From Spirochaetaceae bacterium (lineage in GTDB: Bacteria; Spirochaetota; Spirochaetia; Treponematales; Treponemataceae), in assembly GCA_017416145.1 (NCBI GenBank), contig JAFQDD010000023.1, forward strand, positions 124,001 to 188,000: a DNA stretch of 64,000 nucleotides, written 5' to 3'. This document shows positions 1-8,618 of the stretch, piece by piece. The number at the start of each line of letters is the position of its first letter. Position 1 is the stretch's first letter. Made by a program: the position numbers and the translations under genes. Under the pieces are notes generated by a model. It was not told the DNA's origin and made no database searches. It was given only the letters and a program-made list of their open reading frames with translations.

Positions 1-883
<883 letters not shown>

Positions 884-1091
884 CTATTATATAAAAGAAG
901 TTCAAAAAATTAAGAGAGAACTTCCAAATTTACTATTTTGAATTTACTAATATTTTACAACTTCGGCAATAGAAAAAACAATTTTTTTAAGCAATTTGAT
1001 ACAACTCACTTTTCAAAATTCTGTATGCTTATAAACTCGAAGTTCTTTATGTACTTTTTACTTGTGATATGTAGTCACTGATATCTTAAAA

Positions 1092-1700
1092 TTAATTTTT
1101 TGATATTTTAAAATCACAAAATTCTGCACCGCCACCAATAGTTTTTGTTCTAGTAAATTTAATTCCTGGAATATTGCCGTAAGAATATTCATCGTTTTTG
1201 CAAAAAAGAATCGTAAGTTCAGGACATCCTAATTTTGTTAAATAATGATGATAAGGACAGTGTGTGATATCCATTTTATGTTCCCCATTTTGAACTGGGT
1301 AAATTTTATTTTTAAAACCAGATTTTTCTCCAAACCCATTAATACTCATTGAATCCCAAATTTTTAAGAAAAGTGTTTTAAATCCTGGAATTTTAGACAT
1401 TTTTGCAAAAGACTCTCCAGCTTTTATAGCTCTTTCTTTCATCATTTTTTCCATTACATCAAAAGCTTGGTCAGGAGCGTATTCCTTTATAGAAAGATAA
1501 ATTGCTGCTGCAGGAAAAATAAAAGCATCTGTATGAGAAGCAACTCCTTTGGGTAAATCATTATATTCCTCATAAAATGAAGTAAGTCGTTGATGAATAT
1601 TTTTCCAGATTTTGTTGCAAGTTTCTTCTGGCAGACGGTTTTGTAGTTCCTTTTTATAATTTAATTTTTGTTTGATTATTTTATTAACTTTTTTGTTCAT
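1092..1700 (-). CDS. L-2-amino-thiazoline-4-carboxylate hydrolase-like protein
   Basis: About 202 residues, no signal peptide, probably cytoplasmic. The C-terminal half (CPYHHYLTKLGCPEL, LFCKNDEYSYGNIPGIKF, then TKTIGGGAEFCDF) resembles the ATC hydrolase family (PF14196), named for an enzyme that opens a thiazoline ring on the way to L-cysteine. Most members are uncharacterised, so the substrate here is unknown. The conserved Cys and His residues in the CPYHHY and FCKND segments are the likely functional core. I chose the ATG at 1700 because AAAAGGAA lies about 8 nt upstream; a longer frame starting at 1730 has no ribosome site. It stands alone, convergent with nothing and upstream of groEL on the same strand. 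Family assignment is from memory of motifs. Confidence 0.7.
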   Translation of the reverse strand: MNKKVNKIIKQKLNYKKELQNRLPEETCNKIWKNIHQRLTSFYEEYNDLPKGVASHTDAFIFPAAAIYLSIKEYAPDQAFDVMEKMMKERAIKAGESFAKMSKIPGFKTLFLKIWDSMSINGFGEKSGFKNKIYPVQNGEHKMDITHCPYHHYLTKLGCPELTILFCKNDEYSYGNIPGIKFTRTKTIGGGAEFCDFKISKN

Positions 1701-1854
1701 TGATAAAATTCCTTTTGAAAAATATAACATTTTTTACATTAGAATTGGAATAGTATTTCTAAAATTGTCATCTTTTCTATTTCATAATTTGACTAGATAA
1801 AAAAAATCTTTCTTCACATTTTCAAAAATGTTTGACTGATTTCCCCAAAATGAG

Positions 1855-1883
1855 TTGACAATTTTTCCATAAAACCATAGAAT
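1855..1883 (+). promoter_or_regulatory. Sigma-70 promoter of tRNA-Leu
   Basis: TTGACA (1855-1860), a 17-nt spacer and TAGAAT (1878-1883) end 16 nt before the tRNA. This is a near-consensus housekeeping promoter and gives a local reference for the -35/-10 spacing used in this genome. Confidence 0.85.
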
Positions 1884-1899
1884 AGACTAACACTTTTAA

Positions 1900-1982
1900 G
1901 CCGGCTTGGTGGAATGGTAGACACGGCAGACTCAAAATCTGCTGCTCGTGAGGGTGTAAGAGTTCAAGTCTCTTAGCCGGTA
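1900..1982 (+). tRNA. tRNA-Leu, anticodon CAA
   Basis: An 83-nt cloverleaf with acceptor stem GCCGGCT pairing AGCCGGT (one G-U at the end). The anticodon stem GCAGA/TCTGC frames loop CTCAAAA, giving anticodon CAA. The T arm is AAGAG-TTCAAGT-CTCTT, and a long class II variable arm lies between them, as expected for leucine. The CCA end is not encoded. It is flanked by its own promoter and terminator, so it is a single-gene transcription unit. Confidence 0.96.
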
Positions 1983-1985
1983 TAA

Positions 1986-2012
1986 GCTCCCGATTTTGGG
2001 AGCGTTTTTTTT
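1986..2012 (+). terminator. Rho-independent terminator after tRNA-Leu
   Basis: GCTCCC, a 6-nt loop and GGGAGC are followed by a run of eight T residues, starting a few bases after the tRNA end. Confidence 0.9.
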
Positions 2013-2055
2013 GTCCTAAATATTCACTCCTCTAGCATATTTTCTTTATTTTCAC

Positions 2056-2067
2056 TAATATATCCCT
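2056..2067 (+). promoter_or_regulatory. -10 element placing purU transcription start at its ATG
   Basis: TAATAT (2056-2061) is followed by exactly 6 nt and then the purU ATG at 2068. No Shine-Dalgarno lies in between. The -35 region is weak (TAGCAT). Read as a probable leaderless promoter; see the corresponding finding. Confidence 0.5.
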
Positions 2068-2943
2068 ATGTCAGAAAAAATTTATACATTAACCGCAACT
2101 TGTCCAGACCAAAGTGGACTAATTTCATCAATTACAAACTGTATTGCCGCAAACGGTGGCAACATTATAAATCTAGCTCAACACACCGCTGTTGATATTG
2201 ACACTTTCTTTTGTCGTATCCAATTTTCAACATTTTCCACCCAAGAAGATGGCAAACAAATGTTTTCTCCAGCTTCTTTCACAGCAGATTTTGCCGAAAT
2301 CGCAGGAAAGTACAACATTGACTGGAAAATCTACGACAAATCTGTAAAACAGCGTATGGCAGTTTTAGTCAGCAAAACATCCCACTGTTTATACGAAGTG
2401 CTTTTAAAACACGGAGATGGGCAACTTGATTGTGAAATTCCTGTTATCATCTCAAATCACCCAGATTTATGCTCAATCGCTACAGAATTCCACATTCCAT
2501 TTTATCAAATCGACACTCTAAAGGGTAAAGAAGCCTGTGAAAAAGACATTCAAGCTCTTTTAGAAGAATACAAAATTGATGTTGTGTGTATGGCTCGATA
2601 CATGCAAATTCTTACTCCAGAGTTTACTCGCCGCTGGGAAAACAAGGTTATTAACATTCACCACGGATTTTTACCAGCTTTCAAAGGTGCAAAACCTTAC
2701 GACCAAGCTTGGAGAAAGGGCGTAAAAATGATTGGAGCCACAGCCCACTTTGCAAACGAAGACTTAGACCAAGGTCCAATCATTTTCCAAGATGTTGTTC
2801 GAGTAAAAGACACAAACTCAATCCATGAATTCGTTGAAATTGGAAAAGACGTAGAACGCCGAGTTTTAGTAGAAGGATTAAAAAAATACTTTAACCACAA
2901 TGTTTTTATCTGCAACGGAAGAACCTTTGTAATTGAACAGTAA
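2068..2943 (+). CDS. purU: Formyltetrahydrofolate deformylase PurU
   Basis: Hydrolyses 10-formyl-THF to formate and THF, balancing the one-carbon pool and supplying formate for purine synthesis. The 291 residues match the family length. Residues about 1-85 form an ACT domain (TLTATCPDQSGLISSITNCIAANGGNI is the typical opening). The rest is a formyltransferase-like catalytic domain with the motif around INIHHGFLPAFKGAKPY and the conserved late Asp in NEDLDQGPII. The gene stands alone between two terminators. There is no ribosome site; the ATG follows a TAATAT box by 6 nt, which suggests leaderless translation. Start and family are both well supported. Confidence 0.95.
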   Translation: MSEKIYTLTATCPDQSGLISSITNCIAANGGNIINLAQHTAVDIDTFFCRIQFSTFSTQEDGKQMFSPASFTADFAEIAGKYNIDWKIYDKSVKQRMAVLVSKTSHCLYEVLLKHGDGQLDCEIPVIISNHPDLCSIATEFHIPFYQIDTLKGKEACEKDIQALLEEYKIDVVCMARYMQILTPEFTRRWENKVINIHHGFLPAFKGAKPYDQAWRKGVKMIGATAHFANEDLDQGPIIFQDVVRVKDTNSIHEFVEIGKDVERRVLVEGLKKYFNHNVFICNGRTFVIEQ

Positions 2944-2965
2944 TTGTAAAAACTAAATAATACAA

Positions 2966-3003
2966 AGAGGTAAGAAGCTTGGTCTTCTCACCTCTTTTTT
3001 TTT
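2966..3003 (+). terminator. Rho-independent terminator after purU
   Basis: AGAGGTAAGAAG pairs with CTTCTCACCTCT (one mismatch) across a CTTGGT loop and is followed by a T tract. Confidence 0.9.
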
Positions 3004-3018
3004 GTACATTTTACTTGT

Positions 3019-3047
3019 TTTGCACTACATTTGCACGTGTTTTGCAC
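3019..3047 (+). repeat. Three TTTGCAC direct repeats with 11-bp period
   Basis: TTTGCAC occurs at 3019-3025, 3030-3036 and 3041-3047, each exactly 11 bp apart, so all three face the same side of the helix. They lie about 70 bp upstream of the relB-type antitoxin. They may be binding sites for the antitoxin or another regulator, although RelB-type RHH proteins usually bind inverted rather than direct repeats. Confidence 0.6.
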
Positions 3048-3114
3048 TTGATTTTTCATATATCTAGTGTTATTTTTGTTATAGGAACATTTTTTATTTT
3101 TATGAGGTACTACT

Positions 3115-3393
3115 ATGGCAAACATTACAATTAGATTAGAAAACAACGACAAACAAGAATTCGCTAGAATTTGTGAAAAAATTGGGCTAAGTGTTTCCAC
3201 TGCTTTTAATGTTTTTGTAAAAAGCGTAATCCGTGAAGAAAAAATCCCTTTTGAGCTATCTGCAAAAGACAATGACGATTTTTACAACGAGGCAAATATC
3301 CGTCACCTAGAAGAACTAAAACGCCTTGATGATGAAGGGAAATTGCATTTTGTAGTAAAAACTATGGATGAATTGAGGGCGATGGAAAAATGA
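3115..3393 (+). CDS. RelB/DinJ-family antitoxin
   Basis: A 92-residue protein with the ribbon-helix-helix opening ANITIRLENNDKQEFARICEKIGLSVSTAFNVFVKSVIRE, typical of RelB/DinJ antitoxins. The first strand contacts DNA and the flexible C-terminal tail (from about residue 55: NIRHLEELKRLDDEGKLHF) normally wraps the toxin. AGGT lies about 6 nt before the ATG. The gene overlaps the next one by ATGA, the usual antitoxin-toxin arrangement, but that toxin is reduced to 31 codons. The antitoxin itself appears intact, and TTTGCAC repeats lie upstream. Confidence 0.88.
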   Translation: MANITIRLENNDKQEFARICEKIGLSVSTAFNVFVKSVIREEKIPFELSAKDNDDFYNEANIRHLEELKRLDDEGKLHFVVKTMDELRAMEK

Positions 3394-3485
3394 GCAAAAT
3401 TGTATTTTTCGAATTAGCATGGGAACAATATGAAGATGGATGTATAAAAATTTATCAGTGTAAAAATCACTACGACGATAAATAA
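3390..3485 (+). pseudogene. Internally deleted YoeB/Txe-type toxin remnant
   Basis: A 31-codon open frame overlaps the antitoxin stop by ATGA. Its first 16 residues (MSKIVFFELAWEQYED) match the start of YoeB/Txe mRNA-interferase toxins, and its last 11 (IYQCKNHYDDK) match their C-terminus, which normally reads close to QCRYHYDD. The central part of about 55 residues, containing the catalytic Glu and Arg, is absent while the frame stays open. I infer a clean in-frame deletion that removed toxicity. It could alternatively still be translated as a short peptide. Family assignment of such a short piece is by eye. Confidence 0.7.
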
Positions 3486-3500
3486 TTTTTGTAGCAATCC

Positions 3501-3577
3501 AATATCAACTTAATATCAATTTAATATCAATTTAATATCAATTTAATATCAATTTAATATCAATTTAATATCAATTT
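3501..3577 (+). repeat. Seven tandem copies of an 11-bp AT-rich unit
   Basis: The unit AATATCAATTT is repeated head to tail seven times (the first copy reads AATATCAACTT). It ends 13 bp before the ATG of the flavin reductase-like gene. A further single copy lies after that gene at 4159-4169. There are no spacers, so this is not a CRISPR array. The 11-bp unit is close to one helical turn, so the tract is likely curved or a stack of binding sites; copy number may vary by slippage. Confidence 0.9.
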
Positions 3578-3589
3578 TAGGAAGGAAAT

Positions 3590-4144
3590 ATGAAAAAGAG
3601 TTTGGGAAATAAACCACTAATTTACCCACAACCAGTTTTGGTGATTGCAACATACAACGAAGACGGAACTGCCAACGCTATGACAGCAGCTTGGGGCGGA
3701 GTTTGTGATTATTCAAAAGTTTCTATGATTATAGACAAGGGCCACAAAACTGCTAAAAATCTTCTTGCAAAAAAAGCCTTTACCCTAAGCATTGCAGATT
3801 TTCCACATTTAAAGGAAGCCGACTACCTTGGAATTGTTTCTGGAAATCAAGTTGCTGATAAAGTTTCAAAAGCAGGTTTGGCTGTTTCTAAAAGTCAAAA
3901 CGTAGAGGCTCCGATTTTAGAGGATTTTCCGCTAACTTTAGAATGCCACCTTCTTAGCTACGACGAAACTACAGAACGGGCCATTGGAGAAGTTGTAAAC
4001 ACTTTGGCAGATGAAAGCATTTTAACCGAGGGAAAAATCGATTTATCAAAATTCAAGCCCCTCACCTACGACGGAATGAATCACGATTATGTGATTTTAG
4101 GTGAAATCGTTGGAAAAGCTTTTAAAGAGGGAAACAGCCTATAA
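3590..4144 (+). CDS. Flavin reductase-like FMN-binding protein
   Basis: 184 residues of the split-barrel flavin reductase family (PF01613; flavoredoxin/FMN reductase group). Seen: the opening PLIYPQPVLVIATYNEDGTANAMTAAWGG, a conserved FMN-binding region, then HKTAKNLLAKKAFTLSI and the DYLGIVSGNQVADKVSKAGL segment. Likely a soluble cytoplasmic flavoprotein handling NAD(P)H or ferredoxin electrons in an anaerobe; the partner is unknown. AGGAAGGAAA precedes the ATG. The seven-unit 11-bp repeat sits immediately upstream and probably overlaps its promoter, and a weak hairpin follows the stop. Confidence 0.85.
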   Translation: MKKSLGNKPLIYPQPVLVIATYNEDGTANAMTAAWGGVCDYSKVSMIIDKGHKTAKNLLAKKAFTLSIADFPHLKEADYLGIVSGNQVADKVSKAGLAVSKSQNVEAPILEDFPLTLECHLLSYDETTERAIGEVVNTLADESILTEGKIDLSKFKPLTYDGMNHDYVILGEIVGKAFKEGNSL

Positions 4145-4145
4145 T

Positions 4146-4197
4146 AAAATAGCAGTTTAATATCAATTTGGTTTTAAAGTTGATTTTAGGCTGTTTT
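4146..4197 (+). terminator. Imperfect hairpin after the flavin reductase gene
   Basis: AATATCAA pairs with TTGATTTT and a CAG pairs with CTG further out, with T runs after the stem. It lies between two convergent genes (ends at 4144 and 4219). Weak but plausibly a bidirectional terminator. Confidence 0.4.
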
Positions 4198-4218
4198 ATC
4201 AAAATATTGTAACTCAAA

Positions 4219-6447
4219 TTACACTTCTTCTAAATAATACATAGAAGAAGTAAAATCACCCCAAAGGCGAGGAATCAAAATTCCAGCTGACATTAGCAAG
4301 GTTCCAGAAAAAACACGGTTTTCAAATTCGTTAATTTCTGAAGATTTTGTTTCTATTAAAGAAGTAATTTTGTAATTTGCCTTTGGATTTAAGCCTTCTA
4401 GCACAAGTTTTCGGCTTCTAGCATTTGGCTTTCCCAAAACTTGAACCACAGTAACCAAAGCTTCTTTTTTGTCTTTTGAAACAATTTCCCAAGAATCCCA
4501 ATCTTTATTTTCAGTGTAAGATTTTAGTCTGTAATAATCGCCACTTCTAATCAAAGCTCCAAACTGATGGTAAGTTTTTATCTGCTCAGCCACAGCCTTT
4601 CTTTCTTCTGGAGTAAGTTTAAATAAATCTAGTTCATAGCCAAAAGTTCCAGCCAAAGCCACTGCTCCCCGAGTTTCTAATGGCGTATTTCTTCCCACAA
4701 GATGATTTGGACAAACAGAAACGTGGGCTCCAACACAAGAAAGTGGGAAAACCATGGTAGTTCCTTCTTGAATAGCTAGACGAGAAATTGCGTCTGTGTT
4801 GTCAGAGGTCCAGATTTGTGGGCTATAATAAAGCATTCCAGCGTCAAAACGAGCTCCACCGCTAGAACAGTTTTCAAGCAATAAATCTGGAAAATCTGTA
4901 ACTAATCTTTCTTGTAGCTCATAAACTCCAAGCATATAACGGTGCAAAAGTTCTCCCTGCTTTTCCTCTGGTAAATCGAAACTTCCAATATCACTTAGAG
5001 GCCGATTCATATCCCATTTCACATAATCAATTTTGCAATCTTTTATAATATTTGAAATTAAACTATAAATATAATCTCTTATTTCTTTTCTAGTTAAATC
5101 TAAAACATATTGATTTCTAGCCAAAGCTCCAGTTCTAGTTTTTGTAGAAATTGCCCAATCAGGGTGCTTTTTGTAAAGTTCAGAAACTGGAGAAATCATT
5201 TCTGGCTCAAACCAAAGTCCAAATTTCATACCAAGTTTGTGAACTTCATTAGAAATTTTCACTAAACCACCTGGCAATTTCTCCTCGTTGACAAACCAAT
5301 CTCCAAGAGAAGAATTGTCGTCATTTCGAGAGCCAAACCAGCCATCATCCAAAACAAAAAGCTCAATTCCAAGATTTGCTGCTTCCTTTGCTAGTTTCAA
5401 AACTTTTTCTGTATCAAAATCAAAATACATTGCTTCCCAGCTGTTTAGCAAAACTGGTCTATCGTGATTTTTGAACTTACTTCGTATCAAGTGATTTCGG
5501 AACGCGTCGTGGAAACTGCGGCTCATGCCACCAATTCCTTCTGAGGAATAGGCTAAAATTGCTTCTGGCGTTTGAAAACTTTCTCCTGATTCAAGATTCC
5601 AACAAAAATCCTTTGGATTGATTCCTAATTGAACTCGCATTGTATCAAATTGATTAACACTTTCTTCGATTATAAAGTTTCCAGAATAAACCAAAGTCAT
5701 TCCGTAAACTTCCCCTTGATTTTGAGTTGCATTTGGAGCAGCTAGGGCCATAAAACAATGCTCTTGGTGGCTTGTTTCGCCCCGAGTTGAGCCTACAGAA
5801 AATGTGCCTAAGGTGGATTTTCGTCTAACAATTTCTCTTTCTCTTGCCCAAGAACCGTGGAGCGTTATTACATCAAAAGGAACTTCGTTATCCAGTGAAA
5901 TAGAAGATGACAAGGCTTTTTTTAGTTTTATAGGATTTTCGCTTTTGTTTGTGATTTTTGTACTTTTTACAATTACAGATAATTCTTCAAAAATTGTGTA
6001 ATTTAGTTGGATTTCAAGCCCAATAACAGCATCTTCCAAAATAAGTGAAAGAGTTTCACATTCATTTTCTTTTCCAAAAAAACTTGGTAAACCTTGTAAT
6101 TTAGGCTTTCCTTTTTGGATTGTATGGGATTTGTAAACTGGAGAAACTGTAAAATTGCCTTTTTTGCTTTCAATTTCTATGGCACTTTCTCTAAAATCCC
6201 CTACTCCATGGCCTGGATATTCAAAGGGAAAAGAATCCATAAAATTCACTCTATCTCGATTATTTTTGCTTGGAATAAATGGGGGTTCATTGATTTTTAG
6301 CAAATAATTGCAATCTGAATCTGGAATTTTCTTTCCAAAATAACAATGTCCCAAAAATCCTTCTTCATCTACAACAGAAATTACATAACTAATTGATTTT
6401 GAGTCTAATTTGAAAGTTTTTGATTCTTTATGATAAGCGATTCCCAT
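4219..6447 (-). CDS. GH36 alpha-galactosidase
   Basis: 742 residues, the usual length for bacterial GH36 enzymes, with no signal peptide, so cytoplasmic. It removes alpha-1,6-galactose from imported galactomannan or raffinose-type oligosaccharides. Seen: an N-terminal beta-sandwich, then the barrel with LDDGWFG, the nucleophile region KWDMNRPLSDIGS (Asp about residue 479) and the acid/base region WTSDNTDAI (Asp about 549), preceded by ENCSSGGARFD. AAAAGGAATTG precedes the ATG. It is the last gene of the minus-strand mannan arm, 69 bp after the CE7 esterase, so it probably trims galactose side chains before phosphorolysis. Family is secure; the natural substrate is inferred from context. Confidence 0.93.
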   Translation of the reverse strand: MGIAYHKESKTFKLDSKSISYVISVVDEEGFLGHCYFGKKIPDSDCNYLLKINEPPFIPSKNNRDRVNFMDSFPFEYPGHGVGDFRESAIEIESKKGNFTVSPVYKSHTIQKGKPKLQGLPSFFGKENECETLSLILEDAVIGLEIQLNYTIFEELSVIVKSTKITNKSENPIKLKKALSSSISLDNEVPFDVITLHGSWAREREIVRRKSTLGTFSVGSTRGETSHQEHCFMALAAPNATQNQGEVYGMTLVYSGNFIIEESVNQFDTMRVQLGINPKDFCWNLESGESFQTPEAILAYSSEGIGGMSRSFHDAFRNHLIRSKFKNHDRPVLLNSWEAMYFDFDTEKVLKLAKEAANLGIELFVLDDGWFGSRNDDNSSLGDWFVNEEKLPGGLVKISNEVHKLGMKFGLWFEPEMISPVSELYKKHPDWAISTKTRTGALARNQYVLDLTRKEIRDYIYSLISNIIKDCKIDYVKWDMNRPLSDIGSFDLPEEKQGELLHRYMLGVYELQERLVTDFPDLLLENCSSGGARFDAGMLYYSPQIWTSDNTDAISRLAIQEGTTMVFPLSCVGAHVSVCPNHLVGRNTPLETRGAVALAGTFGYELDLFKLTPEERKAVAEQIKTYHQFGALIRSGDYYRLKSYTENKDWDSWEIVSKDKKEALVTVVQVLGKPNARSRKLVLEGLNPKANYKITSLIETKSSEINEFENRVFSGTLLMSAGILIPRLWGDFTSSMYYLEEV

Positions 6448-6516
6448 TTCAATTCCTTTTTTTGTATAACTCTAATTTAATATTAGTTCATTTTTTTAAC
6501 AAGGTGATAATATTTA

Positions 6517-7488
6517 TTATTTTTGATTTTCGGCAAAGAAGTTTAGAATCATATCTCCTGAAAATGGTAAATATTCGTGTCCATACTCTGGAAACCATAC
6601 AACTTCTTTTTTTGAAGTGATTCCGTTATAAGCAGCCATTTGTGCAAATGGTGGACAAATATTATCAGACAAAGCACAAGTCCACATTACAGGGCATTTT
6701 ATGTACTTTGTAATATTTTTTAAATCAATATAACCTAATCGTGAAAAGAAAAAATTTTCTCTTAGATGATTTGGATCTCTTTGGCGGAAAAACCAGGTCA
6801 TTTCTTCGTAAGTTGTACCAGAAAAACTATTTTGATAAACCCCTTGAAAATCACACAAATAAGGATAAACAGGAGCTGCTGCTTTTAAAATTGGAGAAAG
6901 TGCTGCACAAGCTACAGTTAAGGCGCCGCCTTGGGAGGCACCTGTTGCAAATATATTATTTTCATCAATATCTTCCATGGCGGCAAGAACTTTAACAGCC
7001 TGGGCGGCATCTAGGAAAACATTGCGATAAAACATTTTATCTGGAGAATCATCTTCTAAACCGCGGATAATGTGTCCACTTTGTGTATTCCCCTTATAGC
7101 TTCCATTGTCTATACTTGTGCCGCCCTGACCTCGAACATCCATTGCAAGAACAGCGTAACCTTCTGCTATGTAGCCTAGTTTACCAGACCAATCTCCACT
7201 ATTTGTCCAATATCCATGAAACTGTACTATGGCAGGAAGTTTTTCCTTTGCTTTGTTTTTTGGTTTTAAAAACTGGCAGTGAATTTCTGCACCACCAGTT
7301 CCTGTAAAATATAAATCGAAAGTTTCTGCTGAATTACAAAAAAAAGATGCTGGAACAAGACGAAAATCAATTGGCATTTTTTCCATTTCGGCTTTAGCTT
7401 TATTCCAATATTCATCATAATCCTTTGGAGCTTCTCCTATTCCACGATAATCTTTTAATTTTTCTATTTGACAATCAAAAAGTTTCAT
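6517..7488 (-). CDS. CE7 acetyl xylan esterase / cephalosporin C deacetylase-type esterase
   Basis: 323 residues of the CE7 alpha/beta hydrolase family, which remove O-acetyl groups from short oligosaccharides inside the cell. Seen: the RGQGG motif (AMDVRGQGG), the nucleophile elbow GASQGG (Ser about 185), the Asp in ALSDNICPP (about 273) and the His-Glu motif YGHEYLP (His about 304), which together are diagnostic. No signal peptide. AAGGGGA precedes the ATG. In this locus the likely substrate is acetylated manno-oligosaccharide rather than xylan, an inference from neighbours. A terminator separates it from the GH130 gene upstream. Confidence 0.92.
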   Translation of the reverse strand: MKLFDCQIEKLKDYRGIGEAPKDYDEYWNKAKAEMEKMPIDFRLVPASFFCNSAETFDLYFTGTGGAEIHCQFLKPKNKAKEKLPAIVQFHGYWTNSGDWSGKLGYIAEGYAVLAMDVRGQGGTSIDNGSYKGNTQSGHIIRGLEDDSPDKMFYRNVFLDAAQAVKVLAAMEDIDENNIFATGASQGGALTVACAALSPILKAAAPVYPYLCDFQGVYQNSFSGTTYEEMTWFFRQRDPNHLRENFFFSRLGYIDLKNITKYIKCPVMWTCALSDNICPPFAQMAAYNGITSKKEVVWFPEYGHEYLPFSGDMILNFFAENQK

Positions 7489-7513
7489 AAATATCCCCTT
7501 ATCAATTTGATTT

Positions 7514-7556
7514 ATAAAAAAAACACCTTCCCTAGTATAGTCTAAGAAAGGTGTTT
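7514..7556 (-). terminator. Rho-independent terminator after the GH130 gene
   Basis: On the minus strand AAACACCTT pairs with AAGGTGTTT across a 19-nt loop and runs into eight T residues. It should reduce or stop transcription before the esterase and alpha-galactosidase genes. Confidence 0.75.
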
Positions 7557-7572
7557 AGGAAAAGTTTTTCTT

Positions 7573-8565
7573 CTATTTATTTTCGCAATCGTATTTTTTT
7601 ATATAGTTGATTGTTTCTTCAACAGTTGTAAAAGCAAGAGCTGTGTAAGTGTCGGCTGCCCCGTAGTATAAGGCAATTCTTCCAGTAGGAGCATCTGTTA
7701 AAGCTGCAACTGGGAAAACAACATTTGCAACAAAACCTCTTTCTTCATATTCCATTTCTGGAGTAAGAATAAAGTTTTTACAACGATGCAAAACTTTTGA
7801 AGGATCTTCTAAATCAAGTAAGGCAGCTCCGATTGAATAAATAAATCCAGAACAAGTTCCTGTTACTGCATGATAAAACAATAGCCAACCTTCATCTGTT
7901 TCAATTGGAGCACAACCAGCACCAGTTTTTACAGATTGCCACCAATCCTTTGTAGTTCCAAAAACGTGCTTGTGTCTTCCCCAGTAATACATATCTGGAC
8001 TTTCGCTTAAGAAAACGTCTCCAAATGGAGTATGTCCACTATCACTTGGGCGGCTTAACATCAAATATTTTCCGTTTACCTTTCGTGGGAAAAGTACACC
8101 GTTTCTATTAAATGGTAAAAATGGATTATCAAAGGATTCAAAATGCTCAAAATCTGTGGTTTTTGCAATTCCCAAAGATGCTCCACAAAAATCTGTACAC
8201 CAAATTACATAGTAAACGCCATCAATTGGAACAACACGAGGATCATAGGCGTAATTTGGGCTAACATCCTTTCCTTTTGAATCGTAGATTTTGATGGCTT
8301 CTTTTGAGAAATTCCAGTTTAAGCCGTCTTTACTAAAACCTGTGTACAAATATGGCACACCGTTTTTTGTTTCAGCTCTAAAAACACCAGCAAATTCTCC
8401 GTTTTTGTATGGAACAACAGCACTGTTAAAAATTCGTGCAACATTCTCCACTGGATTTCTACCAATTACTGGATTTTTTGAATATCTCCACATTGGCGTA
8501 TCATAGTTTGCAGGTTTGTCTTCCCATGGCATATTTGGAATTGCCACACCTTTTACTTTAATCAT
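7573..8565 (-). CDS. GH130 beta-1,4-mannoside phosphorylase
   Basis: 330 residues, a typical GH130 length, folding as a five-bladed propeller. These enzymes cleave beta-mannosides with phosphate, giving mannose 1-phosphate and saving ATP. Seen: RIFNSAVVPYKNGEFAGVFR, the YDPRVV motif carrying the catalytic Asp, the phosphate-handling region around LSRPSDSGHTPFGD, then the late GAGCAPIETDEGWLLFYHAV. No signal peptide, so cytoplasmic. AAAAGGAAA precedes the ATG. Next to mannanases and a sugar importer it most likely acts on manno-oligosaccharides; mannosyl-glucose or mannosyl-GlcNAc are possible alternatives that sequence alone does not exclude. Confidence 0.92.
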   Translation of the reverse strand: MIKVKGVAIPNMPWEDKPANYDTPMWRYSKNPVIGRNPVENVARIFNSAVVPYKNGEFAGVFRAETKNGVPYLYTGFSKDGLNWNFSKEAIKIYDSKGKDVSPNYAYDPRVVPIDGVYYVIWCTDFCGASLGIAKTTDFEHFESFDNPFLPFNRNGVLFPRKVNGKYLMLSRPSDSGHTPFGDVFLSESPDMYYWGRHKHVFGTTKDWWQSVKTGAGCAPIETDEGWLLFYHAVTGTCSGFIYSIGAALLDLEDPSKVLHRCKNFILTPEMEYEERGFVANVVFPVAALTDAPTGRIALYYGAADTYTALAFTTVEETINYIKKYDCENK

Positions 8566-8594
8566 TTTTTTTCCTTTTCTTGTGTAAAGCTTTT

Positions 8595-8613
8595 CAGCCA
8601 GAAAAACTGGCTG
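8595..8613 (-). other. Intercistronic hairpin between GH5_7 and GH130 genes
   Basis: CAGCCAG, a 5-nt loop and CTGGCTG form a perfect 7-bp stem just after the mannanase stop codon. The following T run is short on the minus strand, so it may be a processing or mRNA-stability hairpin rather than a full terminator. Confidence 0.5.
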
Positions 8614-8618
8614 TGTTT

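Noticed and set aside
3501-3577. Possible CRISPR array
   Set aside because: The units are 11 bp and contiguous, with no spacers and no cas genes anywhere in the window.
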